A stretch of DNA of 64,000 nt, taken from contig NC_027863.1 of NCBI RefSeq assembly GCF_000187245.1, forward strand, positions 62,001 to 126,000. The letters run 5' to 3'. Under the pieces are notes generated by a model. The model made no database searches, had not been told where the DNA came from, and saw only the letters and a program-made list of their open reading frames with translations. Both the position numbers and the translations under genes were made by a program. Below are positions 19,071 through 28,145 of this stretch, piece after piece. How positions within the stretch are numbered: position 1 is the stretch's first letter; the number at the start of each line of letters is the position of its first letter. Source of the DNA: Ogataea parapolymorpha DL-1 (Eukaryota; Ascomycota; Pichiomycetes; Pichiales; Pichiaceae).

Positions 19071-20702
19071 TCACCACAAATAGGAGTAATTTTCGTCGAG
19101 TTGTGCGTCGTTATTGTTGAGAGTGTTGAGCGAGAGGAATGGATCTGCTTCATGGAAGTCAGGCAATGCATGGGAAAAGTTGATGTCGTTATGAAGAGAT
19201 GGTTCTGGTTCAGGCTCTGGAAGCTGCACCGGCTGTACAGGCTCTCGTAATGGCAGATGGAGTCTCCGTATGGTGGTTTTGGCCTCGTTGTGGTCGTCCA
19301 CTTTGAGGAACTCCCATAGAATGATGGCCCGCACGTTGTCTTTGCGGACGTGATCCAGGGAAATGCGCGGTTTTGTCTCTGCTACCAGCTCGTTTTCGTC
19401 GTTCACGTTGACAATCACCTGTTTCATGGTGATGCCCTTTATCGCGCGCGTGAGCAGGTCTTTGCGAATGTCTTTCGTCTCTGGCGCGCTCATGAGCCTG
19501 CGGATGCCAGCAAAGAAGTCTGCCCAGTAGTTTGTGCCAAGCCTAATCTCCAGTGCTACGTCTTTGTGCGGGCCCTGTTTGCGCACCACCTTTGTCTCGA
19601 GCTTCTCCAATGTAGTCACGATCGTACGTCCATAGGAGTATATCAGCGTCAGACACGCGTATTTGCGGTCAGTGGCTGGAATGCCGTGCAATTGGAGGCT
19701 GGAGTTGACATTAAAATGGCCAGAGTTGGTCTCATGGTTTTCATCCGGAGCAACCATTTTCACCATGCCATGCAGCAGCGGCACAGGCGGCAGCGTGGAA
19801 TGCATTTGCGTGGACGGCGACCAGGGCGTCTGCGCCTTGATCTGGTCTATGAGGTCAAAAAGCTGCGGGAACCGGTGGCTGAGGTCGGCGTTGGTGCGAA
19901 TTCGCAGCGGTGGCTGGTAGTAGTCTTCGGGCAAAGAGGTAAACATGTGGGAGTTCTCGGGCTCTTCAAAGTCCACGTAATTCATTATGAACTTTTTGAG
20001 AGTGAGGTCAATTCGGAACAGGTCTGCCAGGCTTAGCTGCTGGCGCAGTACGTTGTTGTTCGGGTGGATTGGAGTGAGCGGATACCTGATGGTCTGTACT
20101 TTCGAAGACCCGGGGCTTTTGTCGGCGGCGGCCATTTTCGCCATGGAGATCCGGCTGAATTCCTGGTCAAATAGCCGTTTGGTCTCCTCGTCGCAGGGAG
20201 GACCGTCCAAAATTAATTTGGTGAGCTCGGGCCGTTTCTTTATATTCTTCACCACCTGTATATGCGACGAGACCTGCTTGCGCGACCGGACCTTTCCTGT
20301 TTTGGCGTAGATGTAGTCCGAAATCAGCTCGTTGCGTCCACAAGCGCGGCCGTTGATTTTGATTTTGTGAAGCCCGTGTTTGGGGATGATCCGCAACGCC
20401 TGCTCAAAGGCCTCCTCGACATCCTGGGGCCATTTCTCCTGCTCTTTTTCGCTGCCAGCTCGTATCTTGCTTGGCTGGTCGCTTTGGGGTGCCTCGAGCT
20501 GCCGCTTGCGAGAAACTGGAGAATCATCAGTCAGCAGGCTCTGGTCGACGCTCAGCTCAGAGGCATCGAAGCTGTCGTCCGCAAACTGATTCAGCCCCAT
20601 GTCAGGCAATTCTGCTTCTCCCGAGTAGGCGCCAGGCCTGTTCTGGGTGCTCGGAGGCGTGGGAAAGGCGCTCTTCCGAGGTGGCAAGGGAGTTTCAAAC
20701 AT
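19071..20702 (-). CDS. TEC1: TEA/ATTS-domain transcription factor, Tec1-like
   Basis: 543 aa. A TEA domain occupies about residues 85-155: it opens at KWPQDVEEAFEQAL, continues through KIKINGRACGRNELISDYI and ends in the helix RSRKQVSSHIQVVKN, the DNA-recognition part of the fold that binds CATTCC-type sites. The remainder matches the layout of fungal Tec1/AbaA regulators. Tec1 acts with Ste12 in filamentous growth and mating-type responses; the role in this yeast is inferred. The N-terminal 70 residues are Ser/Pro/Asp-rich. The upstream 190-bp gap to MAK21 (same strand) holds no other recognisable gene. Confidence 0.88.
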   Translation of the reverse strand: MFETPLPPRKSAFPTPPSTQNRPGAYSGEAELPDMGLNQFADDSFDASELSVDQSLLTDDSPVSRKRQLEAPQSDQPSKIRAGSEKEQEKWPQDVEEAFEQALRIIPKHGLHKIKINGRACGRNELISDYIYAKTGKVRSRKQVSSHIQVVKNIKKRPELTKLILDGPPCDEETKRLFDQEFSRISMAKMAAADKSPGSSKVQTIRYPLTPIHPNNNVLRQQLSLADLFRIDLTLKKFIMNYVDFEEPENSHMFTSLPEDYYQPPLRIRTNADLSHRFPQLFDLIDQIKAQTPWSPSTQMHSTLPPVPLLHGMVKMVAPDENHETNSGHFNVNSSLQLHGIPATDRKYACLTLIYSYGRTIVTTLEKLETKVVRKQGPHKDVALEIRLGTNYWADFFAGIRRLMSAPETKDIRKDLLTRAIKGITMKQVIVNVNDENELVAETKPRISLDHVRKDNVRAIILWEFLKVDDHNEAKTTIRRLHLPLREPVQPVQLPEPEPEPSLHNDINFSHALPDFHEADPFLSLNTLNNNDAQLDENYSYLW

Positions 20703-20892
20703 GGCTTGGAAACTTTACGAAAAGATTGTGTTTTTTCTTGTGGTAAACAAACTATCGTGTTGTGCGGCGCAGCGGCAACGCTAAAAAAATGGGCCAACCG
20801 TGTTTAAGGAGCGCGCACGCCGCAAATCAAAACACGCCTCAGCCCGTACTCCAGACACCAATGACAGTTCTATATTACGTCTTAACTATGGA

Positions 20893-23892
20893 TCAATACT
20901 CGTCTTCGGAAGAATTCAAGTACTCGGCGTAGTCGTCCGCAGAGGCGAACGTAGGCAGCGACTTGAGCTTCTTCGACTGTCCGGTAGGCTGTTTTGGCCG
21001 CTTTCTGGACTCTGCCTCCTCTTCTTCATCCTCCTCTTCTTCCTGCTCTTTTTCCTCTTCCTCAGACTCGTCTTCCGAATCTCCCATCAGCTCGCCAATA
21101 TCCGAGTCCGAGGAGTCACTAAACTTGCCCGTACTCGGCTCGGCCTCCTCCTCTTCAATCTCCTCGTCGTCGTCAACCTCCAAATCGTCCACAGTCCTCA
21201 ACGTAACCAGTCCGTCCTCGTCCTCTTCCTCTTCCTCTTCAACCTCTTCCAGCTCCTCGTCATCGCTCAACTCGCTCATCTCAAAGTCGGACAGTTCGTC
21301 CTCGCTAGGACCCTCAACTTCAGGATTGCTCTTCACCAGAGCGTTCCACACACTGTCCTCGTCAATATCCGACTCCTCGTCGTCGTCTTCTCGCACCCTC
21401 CTGTTAAGCTCCTTGTCCATCTTCGAAGCCAGCGCCTTCTCTTGTCTCGTACTGAAGTACTCGTAGAAGAACCTGTCCTCAGGACGGATCTCGGACGCCT
21501 TCTTATTGATCCAATCTTCGGTGTTGGTTGGAAGCTCTCCGTGAACATCGGTCTTCACGAGAAGCTGGCCCGTGTGTGCACCAGCAAGCGGCTGCATGAT
21601 CGACTGGCCGTGCGTTGTAGGCTTCATCTTGGCCTTTTTGTAGACAAACCTGTCCAGGAAGTGAGCCAAAGTGAATAGTCCGAGATTCGGCTTCTGCAGA
21701 TCCTTGGTATCGTTAGCAAAGAAAGCCTCGGTGTAGTGAGTCACTGTAGGATGGAAATGGTTTGAAAACACGTTCATTTCCCACAGAGACGAATCCTGTG
21801 CGTTCGAGAACTGCGGGTCTCGTTTCCGCGAGTCGTACTCTTTCTTTTGCTCGCCATCCTCAAGCGGAGCGTTGAATACCAAGTTACGAATTTCAGGCAC
21901 GTCTTTTTCAAGTTCGACAAGCAAATACACCATTCCGGCGACAGGACCAATGTTGATCCAGTTCAAACAGACTTGGCATATCCGCTTGACAAAGGCCATG
22001 ACCCGGTCCTTGTTGGTGTCTTCCTTCAACGATTGGAAAAGCAGGTTCAAATAAATATTTTGTTTCGACGACGTAACGAGCCGGTCATCCAGCAGACTCT
22101 CGTATAGCGTTCTGTAGTATCTGTCCTTGTTGATTTCTCCTTTCTGTGTGATTCGGTGGATAAGCATCAACGCCTGCACACTGGTGTTGAAGTTAGAGCT
22201 GTGAGTGATGCGGAATAAAGTGTCCAGATGCGACTCAAAAACAGACGCAGAAAGAGTCGAAAATGGGAAAGCTCTATTCAGACCAGTCAAAATGGCAGCA
22301 AACATCTTGCTGTTGCGCTCTTCGAGTGCCTCTTGCTCGCTCTTTTCGTTTTTTTCCGACTTTCCTCCCTTCTTACCACGCTTGAAGTTCCTCTTGCGTC
22401 TTCCGTCCTTTTGGTGGTCTGCTTCCTTCAATTTGGTGGTGTTGGTGCTATCTGTTTCTAGAAGCAGCTTCTCAAAGAGCTTGAAGTATGCGTCCATTAG
22501 TTTGTTTGCCAGCTTGTCCTCCTTTCTCGTCAAAATTGTCTGATTAATGGTGATTGTCGAGTAATATATGGCATGGTGGTCGTTGTTCTTGCGGAAAAGA
22601 ACGTCAAATATATTTTCCACAACGATCTCCTTCATGGCCGGATGCTGTTGTTCTAAAAGCAGAATATGGTACGATGTTTTCGAAGCCACTTTGTTGTCGA
22701 TATCTCCCAATTTGTTGACACCAATTCTTAGCAGATTAGCTTCCTGTTCTGGCTTCGCTCTCAGCAGAGCAAAGACATAGCCAACCACCTTGGTACGAAC
22801 GTGCACAATGCTATCTTGAAGAAGTTTTTCCAACGTTCCAATAAATTGGAAGTACTTCTTTTTGAGATAATCCTCAAAATAAAATACGATCATCTCTTTC
22901 GGACTCATGTTCTTTCTCAATGGCTGCTTGTTGAAATATCTTAGTTTTCTATCAGCAGGAATAACACCGTTGACAAACAAATCAACCAACGCCTCAATAC
23001 ATTGTAATGCTGCTGTTCTGGATTTTTTCTCGCACATGGCAAACATAGTCTCCAGAGCCTTGTGGTTGTGCAAAGGAGATTCCTGAATTAAAAGAGTCAG
23101 CGCAGAAATTTTATCGTTTAATGTACCTCCAGTGAGAACTTGGGAGAGGAATCGCTTCTGAGATGATGATTTGTTGAATTCCTCAATGTACGTTTCTTGT
23201 TCCTTGTTGTACATGCGTTTGGCGTTGTCGTAGAGTTCCTCGATCTCTTTTGGTGAAAGAGCGTTGCCCTTCACGTCTGGAAGCTTCTCGTTAAACCAGT
23301 CGTTACGTGGGGCCACAACCAGTCTGTCAGAACTGACAGTCTGCAAACTCTGTAATCTATCGCTTTTCTTGGAGTTGGGTTTTGACTCTTCAACTTTGCT
23401 ATCTGGCTCGGTTTCAGAGTCTGGCGCGGCCACTTTTTCCACTTCCGCTATTTCTCCTATTTCCTCTCCTTCTTCTTCTTCTTCTCCCTCTTCTTCCCCC
23501 TCTTCTTCTTCTTCGACGACCTCCGGCTCTTCAAGATCCAATCCCTTCATAAACTTGGACAGCTCCTTTTTGAGCCTATTGTCCACAGGAGCATCATCAA
23601 ACTCTTGCTCACTTGCTTCATCATCCACGCCATCAACTAGCCTTATATCTTCCTCCGTAGCACCCAATTCCAATGCTGCTGCTCTGAGAACATCCTGGGA
23701 GCTGTCTTCGTTGTGGTTATCGTCTGATCTAGGTTTAGCTGTTTGCTTCTTTCTACTGTTTTGCGAGCCTTTGTTACCATCCTTCTTTGGCTTTGTCTTT
23801 CCGTTCTTATTTGGTTTTTCTTTCTTCCCGCGCTCCAGCGTTTTTGTGACCTGGTCCCTCAAGGACCCTAGATTCAGTTTCGGAAGCTCCAT
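20893..23892 (-). CDS. MAK21: 60S ribosome-assembly factor Mak21/Noc1 (CBF domain)
   Basis: 999 aa, close to the ~1025 aa yeast protein. A basic, Lys-rich N-terminus and acidic tracts (about residues 150-175 and 840-985) flank a helical repeat body; the CBF/Mak21 homology lies around residues 570-760 (for example RYYRTLYESLLDD and SLLFQ-type helices). Noc1 pairs with Noc2 on early pre-60S particles in the nucleolus and is essential for their export. The acidic C-terminus generates long meaningless antisense frames. An RRPE-like AAAAAATTTT (23906-23915) and the box at 23917-23930 precede the start, fitting ribosome-biogenesis regulation. Confidence 0.95.
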   Translation of the reverse strand: MELPKLNLGSLRDQVTKTLERGKKEKPNKNGKTKPKKDGNKGSQNSRKKQTAKPRSDDNHNEDSSQDVLRAAALELGATEEDIRLVDGVDDEASEQEFDDAPVDNRLKKELSKFMKGLDLEEPEVVEEEEEGEEEGEEEEEGEEIGEIAEVEKVAAPDSETEPDSKVEESKPNSKKSDRLQSLQTVSSDRLVVAPRNDWFNEKLPDVKGNALSPKEIEELYDNAKRMYNKEQETYIEEFNKSSSQKRFLSQVLTGGTLNDKISALTLLIQESPLHNHKALETMFAMCEKKSRTAALQCIEALVDLFVNGVIPADRKLRYFNKQPLRKNMSPKEMIVFYFEDYLKKKYFQFIGTLEKLLQDSIVHVRTKVVGYVFALLRAKPEQEANLLRIGVNKLGDIDNKVASKTSYHILLLEQQHPAMKEIVVENIFDVLFRKNNDHHAIYYSTITINQTILTRKEDKLANKLMDAYFKLFEKLLLETDSTNTTKLKEADHQKDGRRKRNFKRGKKGGKSEKNEKSEQEALEERNSKMFAAILTGLNRAFPFSTLSASVFESHLDTLFRITHSSNFNTSVQALMLIHRITQKGEINKDRYYRTLYESLLDDRLVTSSKQNIYLNLLFQSLKEDTNKDRVMAFVKRICQVCLNWINIGPVAGMVYLLVELEKDVPEIRNLVFNAPLEDGEQKKEYDSRKRDPQFSNAQDSSLWEMNVFSNHFHPTVTHYTEAFFANDTKDLQKPNLGLFTLAHFLDRFVYKKAKMKPTTHGQSIMQPLAGAHTGQLLVKTDVHGELPTNTEDWINKKASEIRPEDRFFYEYFSTRQEKALASKMDKELNRRVREDDDEESDIDEDSVWNALVKSNPEVEGPSEDELSDFEMSELSDDEELEEVEEEEEEDEDGLVTLRTVDDLEVDDDEEIEEEEAEPSTGKFSDSSDSDIGELMGDSEDESEEEEKEQEEEEDEEEEAESRKRPKQPTGQSKKLKSLPTFASADDYAEYLNSSEDEY

Positions 23893-23905
23893 ACCTATTG
23901 GATCT

Positions 23906-23930
23906 AAAAAATTTTGTGAAATATTTTTTT
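23906..23930 (-). promoter_or_regulatory. RRPE-like A/T box upstream of MAK21
   Basis: AAAAAATTTT at 23906-23915 matches the ribosomal RNA processing element (AAAAATTTT) known from yeast ribosome-biogenesis promoters. It is followed by TGAAATATTTTTTT at 23917-23930, a box also found upstream of UTP14 (35707-35720) and UBA4 (40021-40033). The function of the second box is inferred only from this sharing. Confidence 0.4.
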
Positions 23931-23941
23931 CAATTATGCGT

Positions 23942-23955
23942 CTACCGTCGCGTCG
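23942..23955 (+). repeat. Copy 1 of a 14-bp GC-rich intergenic element CTACCGTCGCGTCG
   Basis: This 14-mer is repeated exactly at 61047-61060, upstream of BIM1, and its 10-bp core CGTCGCGTCG appears inverted at 28020-28029 upstream of YRA1. All three lie between genes. Here it sits in the MAK21/decarboxylase divergent promoter. It may be a factor-binding site; the factor is unknown. Confidence 0.35.
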
Positions 23956-24149
23956 GAATATGGTAGCCGCCAGAGGTTTGGGTAGGTAAATTCATTTCCT
24001 GCTGGAACCTCAAAGCAACGTGACCACTCCTCATCTTAGCGCTAGTTATACACATCAGACAAAGAGTGACACAAATAGAACATGAAAAATTATGCGCTCC
24101 AGTGAATTGATATACTCCTCGGGCAGATCCCTTCTTTTTACTTTTTGGA

Positions 24150-25853
24150 ATGGGTCCTTTTCCTCTTTCTTCAGCTCAATCCCATATTCCATTGGGGGAA
24201 TACATATTCAAACGAATTGAAAGTCTGGGTGTCAAGTCGGCTTTTGGAGTGCCTGGGGATTTTAATCTCTCCCTTTTGGAGCACATCTATTCAACCAAGC
24301 TAAAATGGTACGGGGGCTGTAACGAACTTAACGCTGGGTACGCGGCAGATGGATATGCTAGAGCATCTCACAAATTTGGAGTTCTGATCACAACTTATGG
24401 AGTAGGCTCACTTTCTGCTCTGAATGCTTGTTGCGGTGCTTGGTCTGAATTTGTTCCCCTTTTGCATATAGTCGGCACAACATCGACAGTACAAAAAAGC
24501 AGCGGACAGTTGACACATCATGTGGCACCAGGCAAACTGATCTCAAGCAAGTCTGACCATCATATATATGAGAGATTAGTTGAGAGATTAGCCTGCAAGA
24601 TCGAAAGCCTGAAAAGCGTGGACGATGCCCCAGAGAAAATCGATTTTCTAATCAAGGAAATTATGGAAACTAAAAGACCTGGCTATCTATTTCTTCCATG
24701 CGATCTGGTAAACATACCTGTTAGTGCGCTTAGACTTGGAGACCTGGATCTGTATAAGCCTATGGAGATTAGGCCAATTGAATACTGCGACCAACTTGCA
24801 TCACTAGTGCTATCCAAAATCTATAGCTCCTCAGCCCCCTGCATGCTAGTTGATATCCTAACAGATAGGTTTGAGCTTACCAATGAAGTCCGTGCTCTTG
24901 TCAGAAAAACAAATATTCCCAATCTGTCTACATTTATGGGGAAATCGGTTCTAGACGAGACTGAAGTTTCGTACATAGGTGATTACAACGGTGACGCTTC
25001 CAATAAAGAGGTGCAGCAGTTTGTCCAGACCTGCGATTTGGTAATTCACATTGGTGCATTCTATAATGAGGTCAATTCCGGAAAACACACTTTGTATAAT
25101 GGCATCCACCCTGAATCTTTGATAATCATGAACCACGAGAATATCATCATTGGATCGACCAAGTTTGATGTTAGTTTTGTCCATATACTTCCTAAGATTG
25201 TATCAAATTTTAATTCGTCAAAGCTTCCGCAGTTCACCATCCCTTGCATGGAACACCATATTGAAAATAAATCATCAAAAGTTGCAATCACGCAATCACA
25301 ATTACTGTCTTCGCTCCAGAACTTCATCCAACCAAAGGATACCATTGTCGTTGACACTTGTTCAGTCATGTTTGGTCTCCCAGACCTAAGGTTCCCTAAG
25401 GACGTCAAACTAATAGGACAACATTTTTATCTCTCAATAGGAATGGCGCTACCTTGCTCCTTTGGCGTTGCCGTTGCAAATCGTGAAATGGGTGTTGACT
25501 CGAGAGTGATTCTGCTAGAAGGTGACGGCTCAGCCCAGATGACAATTCAAGAATTATCAGCTTTTGTCAGACATGGACTGAGTCCATTGATTCTGCTTCT
25601 CAACAATCATGGGTACACAGTTGAGCGTGCAATCAAGGGGGCCGAGAAGTCATACAATGACATCATGCCTGACTGGAAATGGACTAAGCTATTGGATACT
25701 TTTGGAGGTGGCTCATGTACTTCATCAGTCAGGGTTCACCAAGCTGAAGCACTTGATCAAGAACTTGCTTCTTACCAAGGTAGTTTGAAATTGATTGAAA
25801 TCGAGCTCGATAAGCTGGACACTCCCTGGAGATTTTATTTTATGTGCGGTTAG
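24150..25853 (+). CDS. Thiamine-diphosphate 2-oxo acid decarboxylase (PDC/ARO10 type)
   Basis: 567 aa, the usual length for pyruvate/phenylpyruvate/indolepyruvate decarboxylases. The cofactor and catalytic residues are intact: Asp37 in FGVPGDFN, Glu59 in GGCNELNAGYAADGYAR, the paired His123-His124, the ThDP/Mg motif GDGS...NN (about residues 459-487) and the later Glu in HGYTVE. The segment after the His pair (HHVAPGKL) differs from the HHTLGNGDF of glycolytic Pdc1, so I favour an Aro10-like broad 2-keto acid decarboxylase of the Ehrlich pathway; a Pdc paralogue is possible. The 257-bp upstream gap is shared with MAK21. Its stop codon overlaps that of the converging DENN gene (TTAG). Confidence 0.85.
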   Translation: MGPFPLSSAQSHIPLGEYIFKRIESLGVKSAFGVPGDFNLSLLEHIYSTKLKWYGGCNELNAGYAADGYARASHKFGVLITTYGVGSLSALNACCGAWSEFVPLLHIVGTTSTVQKSSGQLTHHVAPGKLISSKSDHHIYERLVERLACKIESLKSVDDAPEKIDFLIKEIMETKRPGYLFLPCDLVNIPVSALRLGDLDLYKPMEIRPIEYCDQLASLVLSKIYSSSAPCMLVDILTDRFELTNEVRALVRKTNIPNLSTFMGKSVLDETEVSYIGDYNGDASNKEVQQFVQTCDLVIHIGAFYNEVNSGKHTLYNGIHPESLIIMNHENIIIGSTKFDVSFVHILPKIVSNFNSSKLPQFTIPCMEHHIENKSSKVAITQSQLLSSLQNFIQPKDTIVVDTCSVMFGLPDLRFPKDVKLIGQHFYLSIGMALPCSFGVAVANREMGVDSRVILLEGDGSAQMTIQELSAFVRHGLSPLILLLNNHGYTVERAIKGAEKSYNDIMPDWKWTKLLDTFGGGSCTSSVRVHQAEALDQELASYQGSLKLIEIELDKLDTPWRFYFMCG

Positions 25854-27967
25854 TACATGTGATGATCTATAAAGTCGTTTATGCTAAGCTTGATAAAGTC
25901 ATTCAAAAGCGGTAGCAAATAAATTGTGAAAAACTGGTGATTTAATATCAGGCTCAGAAAACGCTTGAATTCAGTGATTACCTCGTCATTTTTGTTGCGA
26001 GGTTTGCTAATATAAACAGAGGCAATTATTAGCAGGTTCTCAAATGTCTCAAAGCCACCCGATTGCACGTATAGCGCCGCGAGAAATTTTTCAAGGCCTC
26101 CAGTGGACCTGGACTTCAGGAGCTGATTGATGGCTCTGAAGAGCTGGTACAGTTTGCGTTTTGGTAGGCCAACCTCCTTTCCTCTTTCAAGAAGCTGAGA
26201 AACTTCTTTCGATAAAAGATTAAGGTCTAGCTCAAAACAGTACCCTTCGAGCCAGTAATACACGGTATCATTCGGTAGCTCTATATTTTGAAACGTTCTG
26301 AATAAATTGTGGTTTTGATTCATGACTGAAGTATAATGATCGAGCAGTTTGTTGTTGATTGGTGGTGGCATACCCACTTTGTAAGGATAATTGATTGCCA
26401 GCGGGAGAACGATCTGGTTTTCTCTTATGAAAAGCCGTAATTCTGGAACTAATGTATAGTCCTCAAAGTCTGGTTCTTCCAATTTTAAAAGAGCAAAATG
26501 TCTATAGCTTTTCAGCTTGCTTAGATTAATGTAGAACTTGAATGATTTGAAAACAACAGAATCGAGCTCATAGAGATATTCCGTCAATGCTTGATAAATT
26601 GTAAAGTCTCCATGGTGATCTTTTACAAGTTGCTCTACCAATTGATTCATTTGAGCGTGAATACTGGGCGGCTCAGCATCTGAAGGAATAGAGGGCGTAA
26701 AACTGAATCCTGTTGAAAAGAAGCTTGGTTCGGTTACGGGCGCGAAGAACTCCTTGTCCGCTTCTGAATCAATCACTGGAAATGTTGGATCCCAAGAATT
26801 ATCTAGCACTATGTGATCAATGCCCTCTTTTATGGTCGAGACCGATGGAGTGCTTCTCCTGAAAAGCTGTCTGAATTTTGAGTCCGTCGATAGCCGCTTT
26901 GGTGCTTTCTTTTCAAAGAGACCCTCTTCTTCTCGAATTAATAATTGATTAGAGTCAAGACTAAGAAAAAGATCCCATGGGAGACGGTCTTTGAATAGTA
27001 GATTAGAGGTGCCGACAATGTAGTGGGGCAGCTGGAGAGGAATGTCCAAAGCGGCAAGGTCTAGAATCGGATAGCATGGATAATCGCCATCAACAAGAAG
27101 AAGAAGCGCCTGAGCGATATCCATCAAGTCGTTATAGCATGAGTCGTAGGAGTAGAGCACAATTTTCCTTTTTGTAAGAATAGCGTTGAAAATCACATGT
27201 AGTGGTTTAATCGAGGGGTATGGCACCAATGAGGAATGTTTTGGAAGAACCAGCTCTAGGCCTTTCATTTTGATTAGAAAGTCCCTTAGAAGTCGTTCTC
27301 TGGCCAAGTCAATACCGTACATAGCACATGACGACGAAACCAGGGGTAATGCAGGAATTTGAAGAGGAAACTTGGTTTTGCCAAGGTCCACATTGGACCT
27401 GAAAAAGCGATCAGATTTTGTAAACTCTGTCAAGCGAGAAGGCACAGAAATGTCCAGGTCATCAAGACGGCTAAGCAAAAATCTTGCATGCTTGTTTAAC
27501 CTGAATTCGTCTATGAGCTCAGAAATTCTGATTTTGTTCAGCTCCTTGAGTACCAGCTCAACAGTATCAAGCTTTTCGGGCGCTGCCATAAGATTGTGTA
27601 GCAAATAGGTCATTAGCGGTCTGAAAACATCAAATAGTGGCAGACGAGTTAGTATCGACAAAGCCATAGCAGTGCCATTCCTGTAGGAATCGTCTTCTTG
27701 AAAATAACTCAACGTGTAGAGGTAAATTCTCTTGTAACTTTCGGTCGGTGCTTGCCAAGAAAGCAGCCCTGACACCGGATCAATAAACAGGGGAACAACG
27801 GTGTAATGAATAGTGTTTAGATATTTATGCAGGTTCAATGGCATGAGCAAGTCAATGACCCCTTCCAGCTGGTCAACAGCCGGAGTTGAAGGGAATTGCC
27901 TTTTCACAATCACTCCCTTGAGTTTATCGAACTCTGATACAAATATGTAGTCGAGCGTAGGCACCAT
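25850..27967 (-). CDS. DENN/Afi1-type membrane-traffic or polarity protein
   Basis: 705 aa from the ATG at 27965-27967; the 28-codon upstream extension is hydrophobic and unlikely. The opening YIFVSEFDKLKGVIVKR resembles the start of Afi1-type uDENN regions, and a later segment IVGTSNLLFKDRLPWDLF (about residues 325-342) matches the conserved cDENN/SPA segment '(A/V)GTSNP.F....WD'. DENN proteins are exchange factors or adaptors for small GTPases; yeast Afi1 binds Arf3 and maintains polarity. The protein is shorter than Saccharomyces Afi1 (893 aa), so orthology is tentative. Its 3' end overlaps the decarboxylase gene by 4 bp. Confidence 0.62.
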   Translation of the reverse strand: MVPTLDYIFVSEFDKLKGVIVKRQFPSTPAVDQLEGVIDLLMPLNLHKYLNTIHYTVVPLFIDPVSGLLSWQAPTESYKRIYLYTLSYFQEDDSYRNGTAMALSILTRLPLFDVFRPLMTYLLHNLMAAPEKLDTVELVLKELNKIRISELIDEFRLNKHARFLLSRLDDLDISVPSRLTEFTKSDRFFRSNVDLGKTKFPLQIPALPLVSSSCAMYGIDLARERLLRDFLIKMKGLELVLPKHSSLVPYPSIKPLHVIFNAILTKRKIVLYSYDSCYNDLMDIAQALLLLVDGDYPCYPILDLAALDIPLQLPHYIVGTSNLLFKDRLPWDLFLSLDSNQLLIREEEGLFEKKAPKRLSTDSKFRQLFRRSTPSVSTIKEGIDHIVLDNSWDPTFPVIDSEADKEFFAPVTEPSFFSTGFSFTPSIPSDAEPPSIHAQMNQLVEQLVKDHHGDFTIYQALTEYLYELDSVVFKSFKFYINLSKLKSYRHFALLKLEEPDFEDYTLVPELRLFIRENQIVLPLAINYPYKVGMPPPINNKLLDHYTSVMNQNHNLFRTFQNIELPNDTVYYWLEGYCFELDLNLLSKEVSQLLERGKEVGLPKRKLYQLFRAINQLLKSRSTGGLEKFLAALYVQSGGFETFENLLIIASVYISKPRNKNDEVITEFKRFLSLILNHQFFTIYLLPLLNDFIKLSINDFIDHHMY

Positions 27968-28019
27968 GAACAGGACAACAAATACGCATGTAATAATATC
28001 TAAATGGAAATGGGGCGAT

Positions 28020-28029
28020 CGACGCGACG
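28020..28029 (-). repeat. Inverted core copy of the CGTCGCGTCG intergenic element
   Basis: CGACGCGACG on the plus strand is the reverse complement of the 10-bp core found at 23946-23955 and 61051-61060. It lies in the 178-bp divergent gap between the DENN gene and YRA1. Confidence 0.3.
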
Positions 28030-28145
28030 CACTTAAAAGGCGGTAACACAATCTTTGTTACCCTATCGTAGGGCTCTCGACTTTTTACTCCTTTCGCCTT
28101 CGGAAAAAAAAAAACCAGCACGTCGTCTTTAACGTTAAACAAGTC

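Noticed and set aside
19350..20036. 228-codon plus-strand frame
   Set aside because: Antisense shadow of TEC1, whose TEA domain and frame are clear.
20800..21678. Long plus-strand frame (292 codons) with Leu/Phe-rich product
   Set aside because: Antisense to the acidic C-terminus of MAK21; repeated GAA/GAG codons read backwards give TTC/CTC runs without stops.
23264..23989. 241-codon plus-strand Ser-rich frame ending in MRLPSRRNMVAARGLGR
   Set aside because: Antisense to MAK21's acidic/Ser N-terminus. The last 18 codons fall in the promoter and look like a small gene start followed by GTAGGT, but no branch site or second exon could be found.
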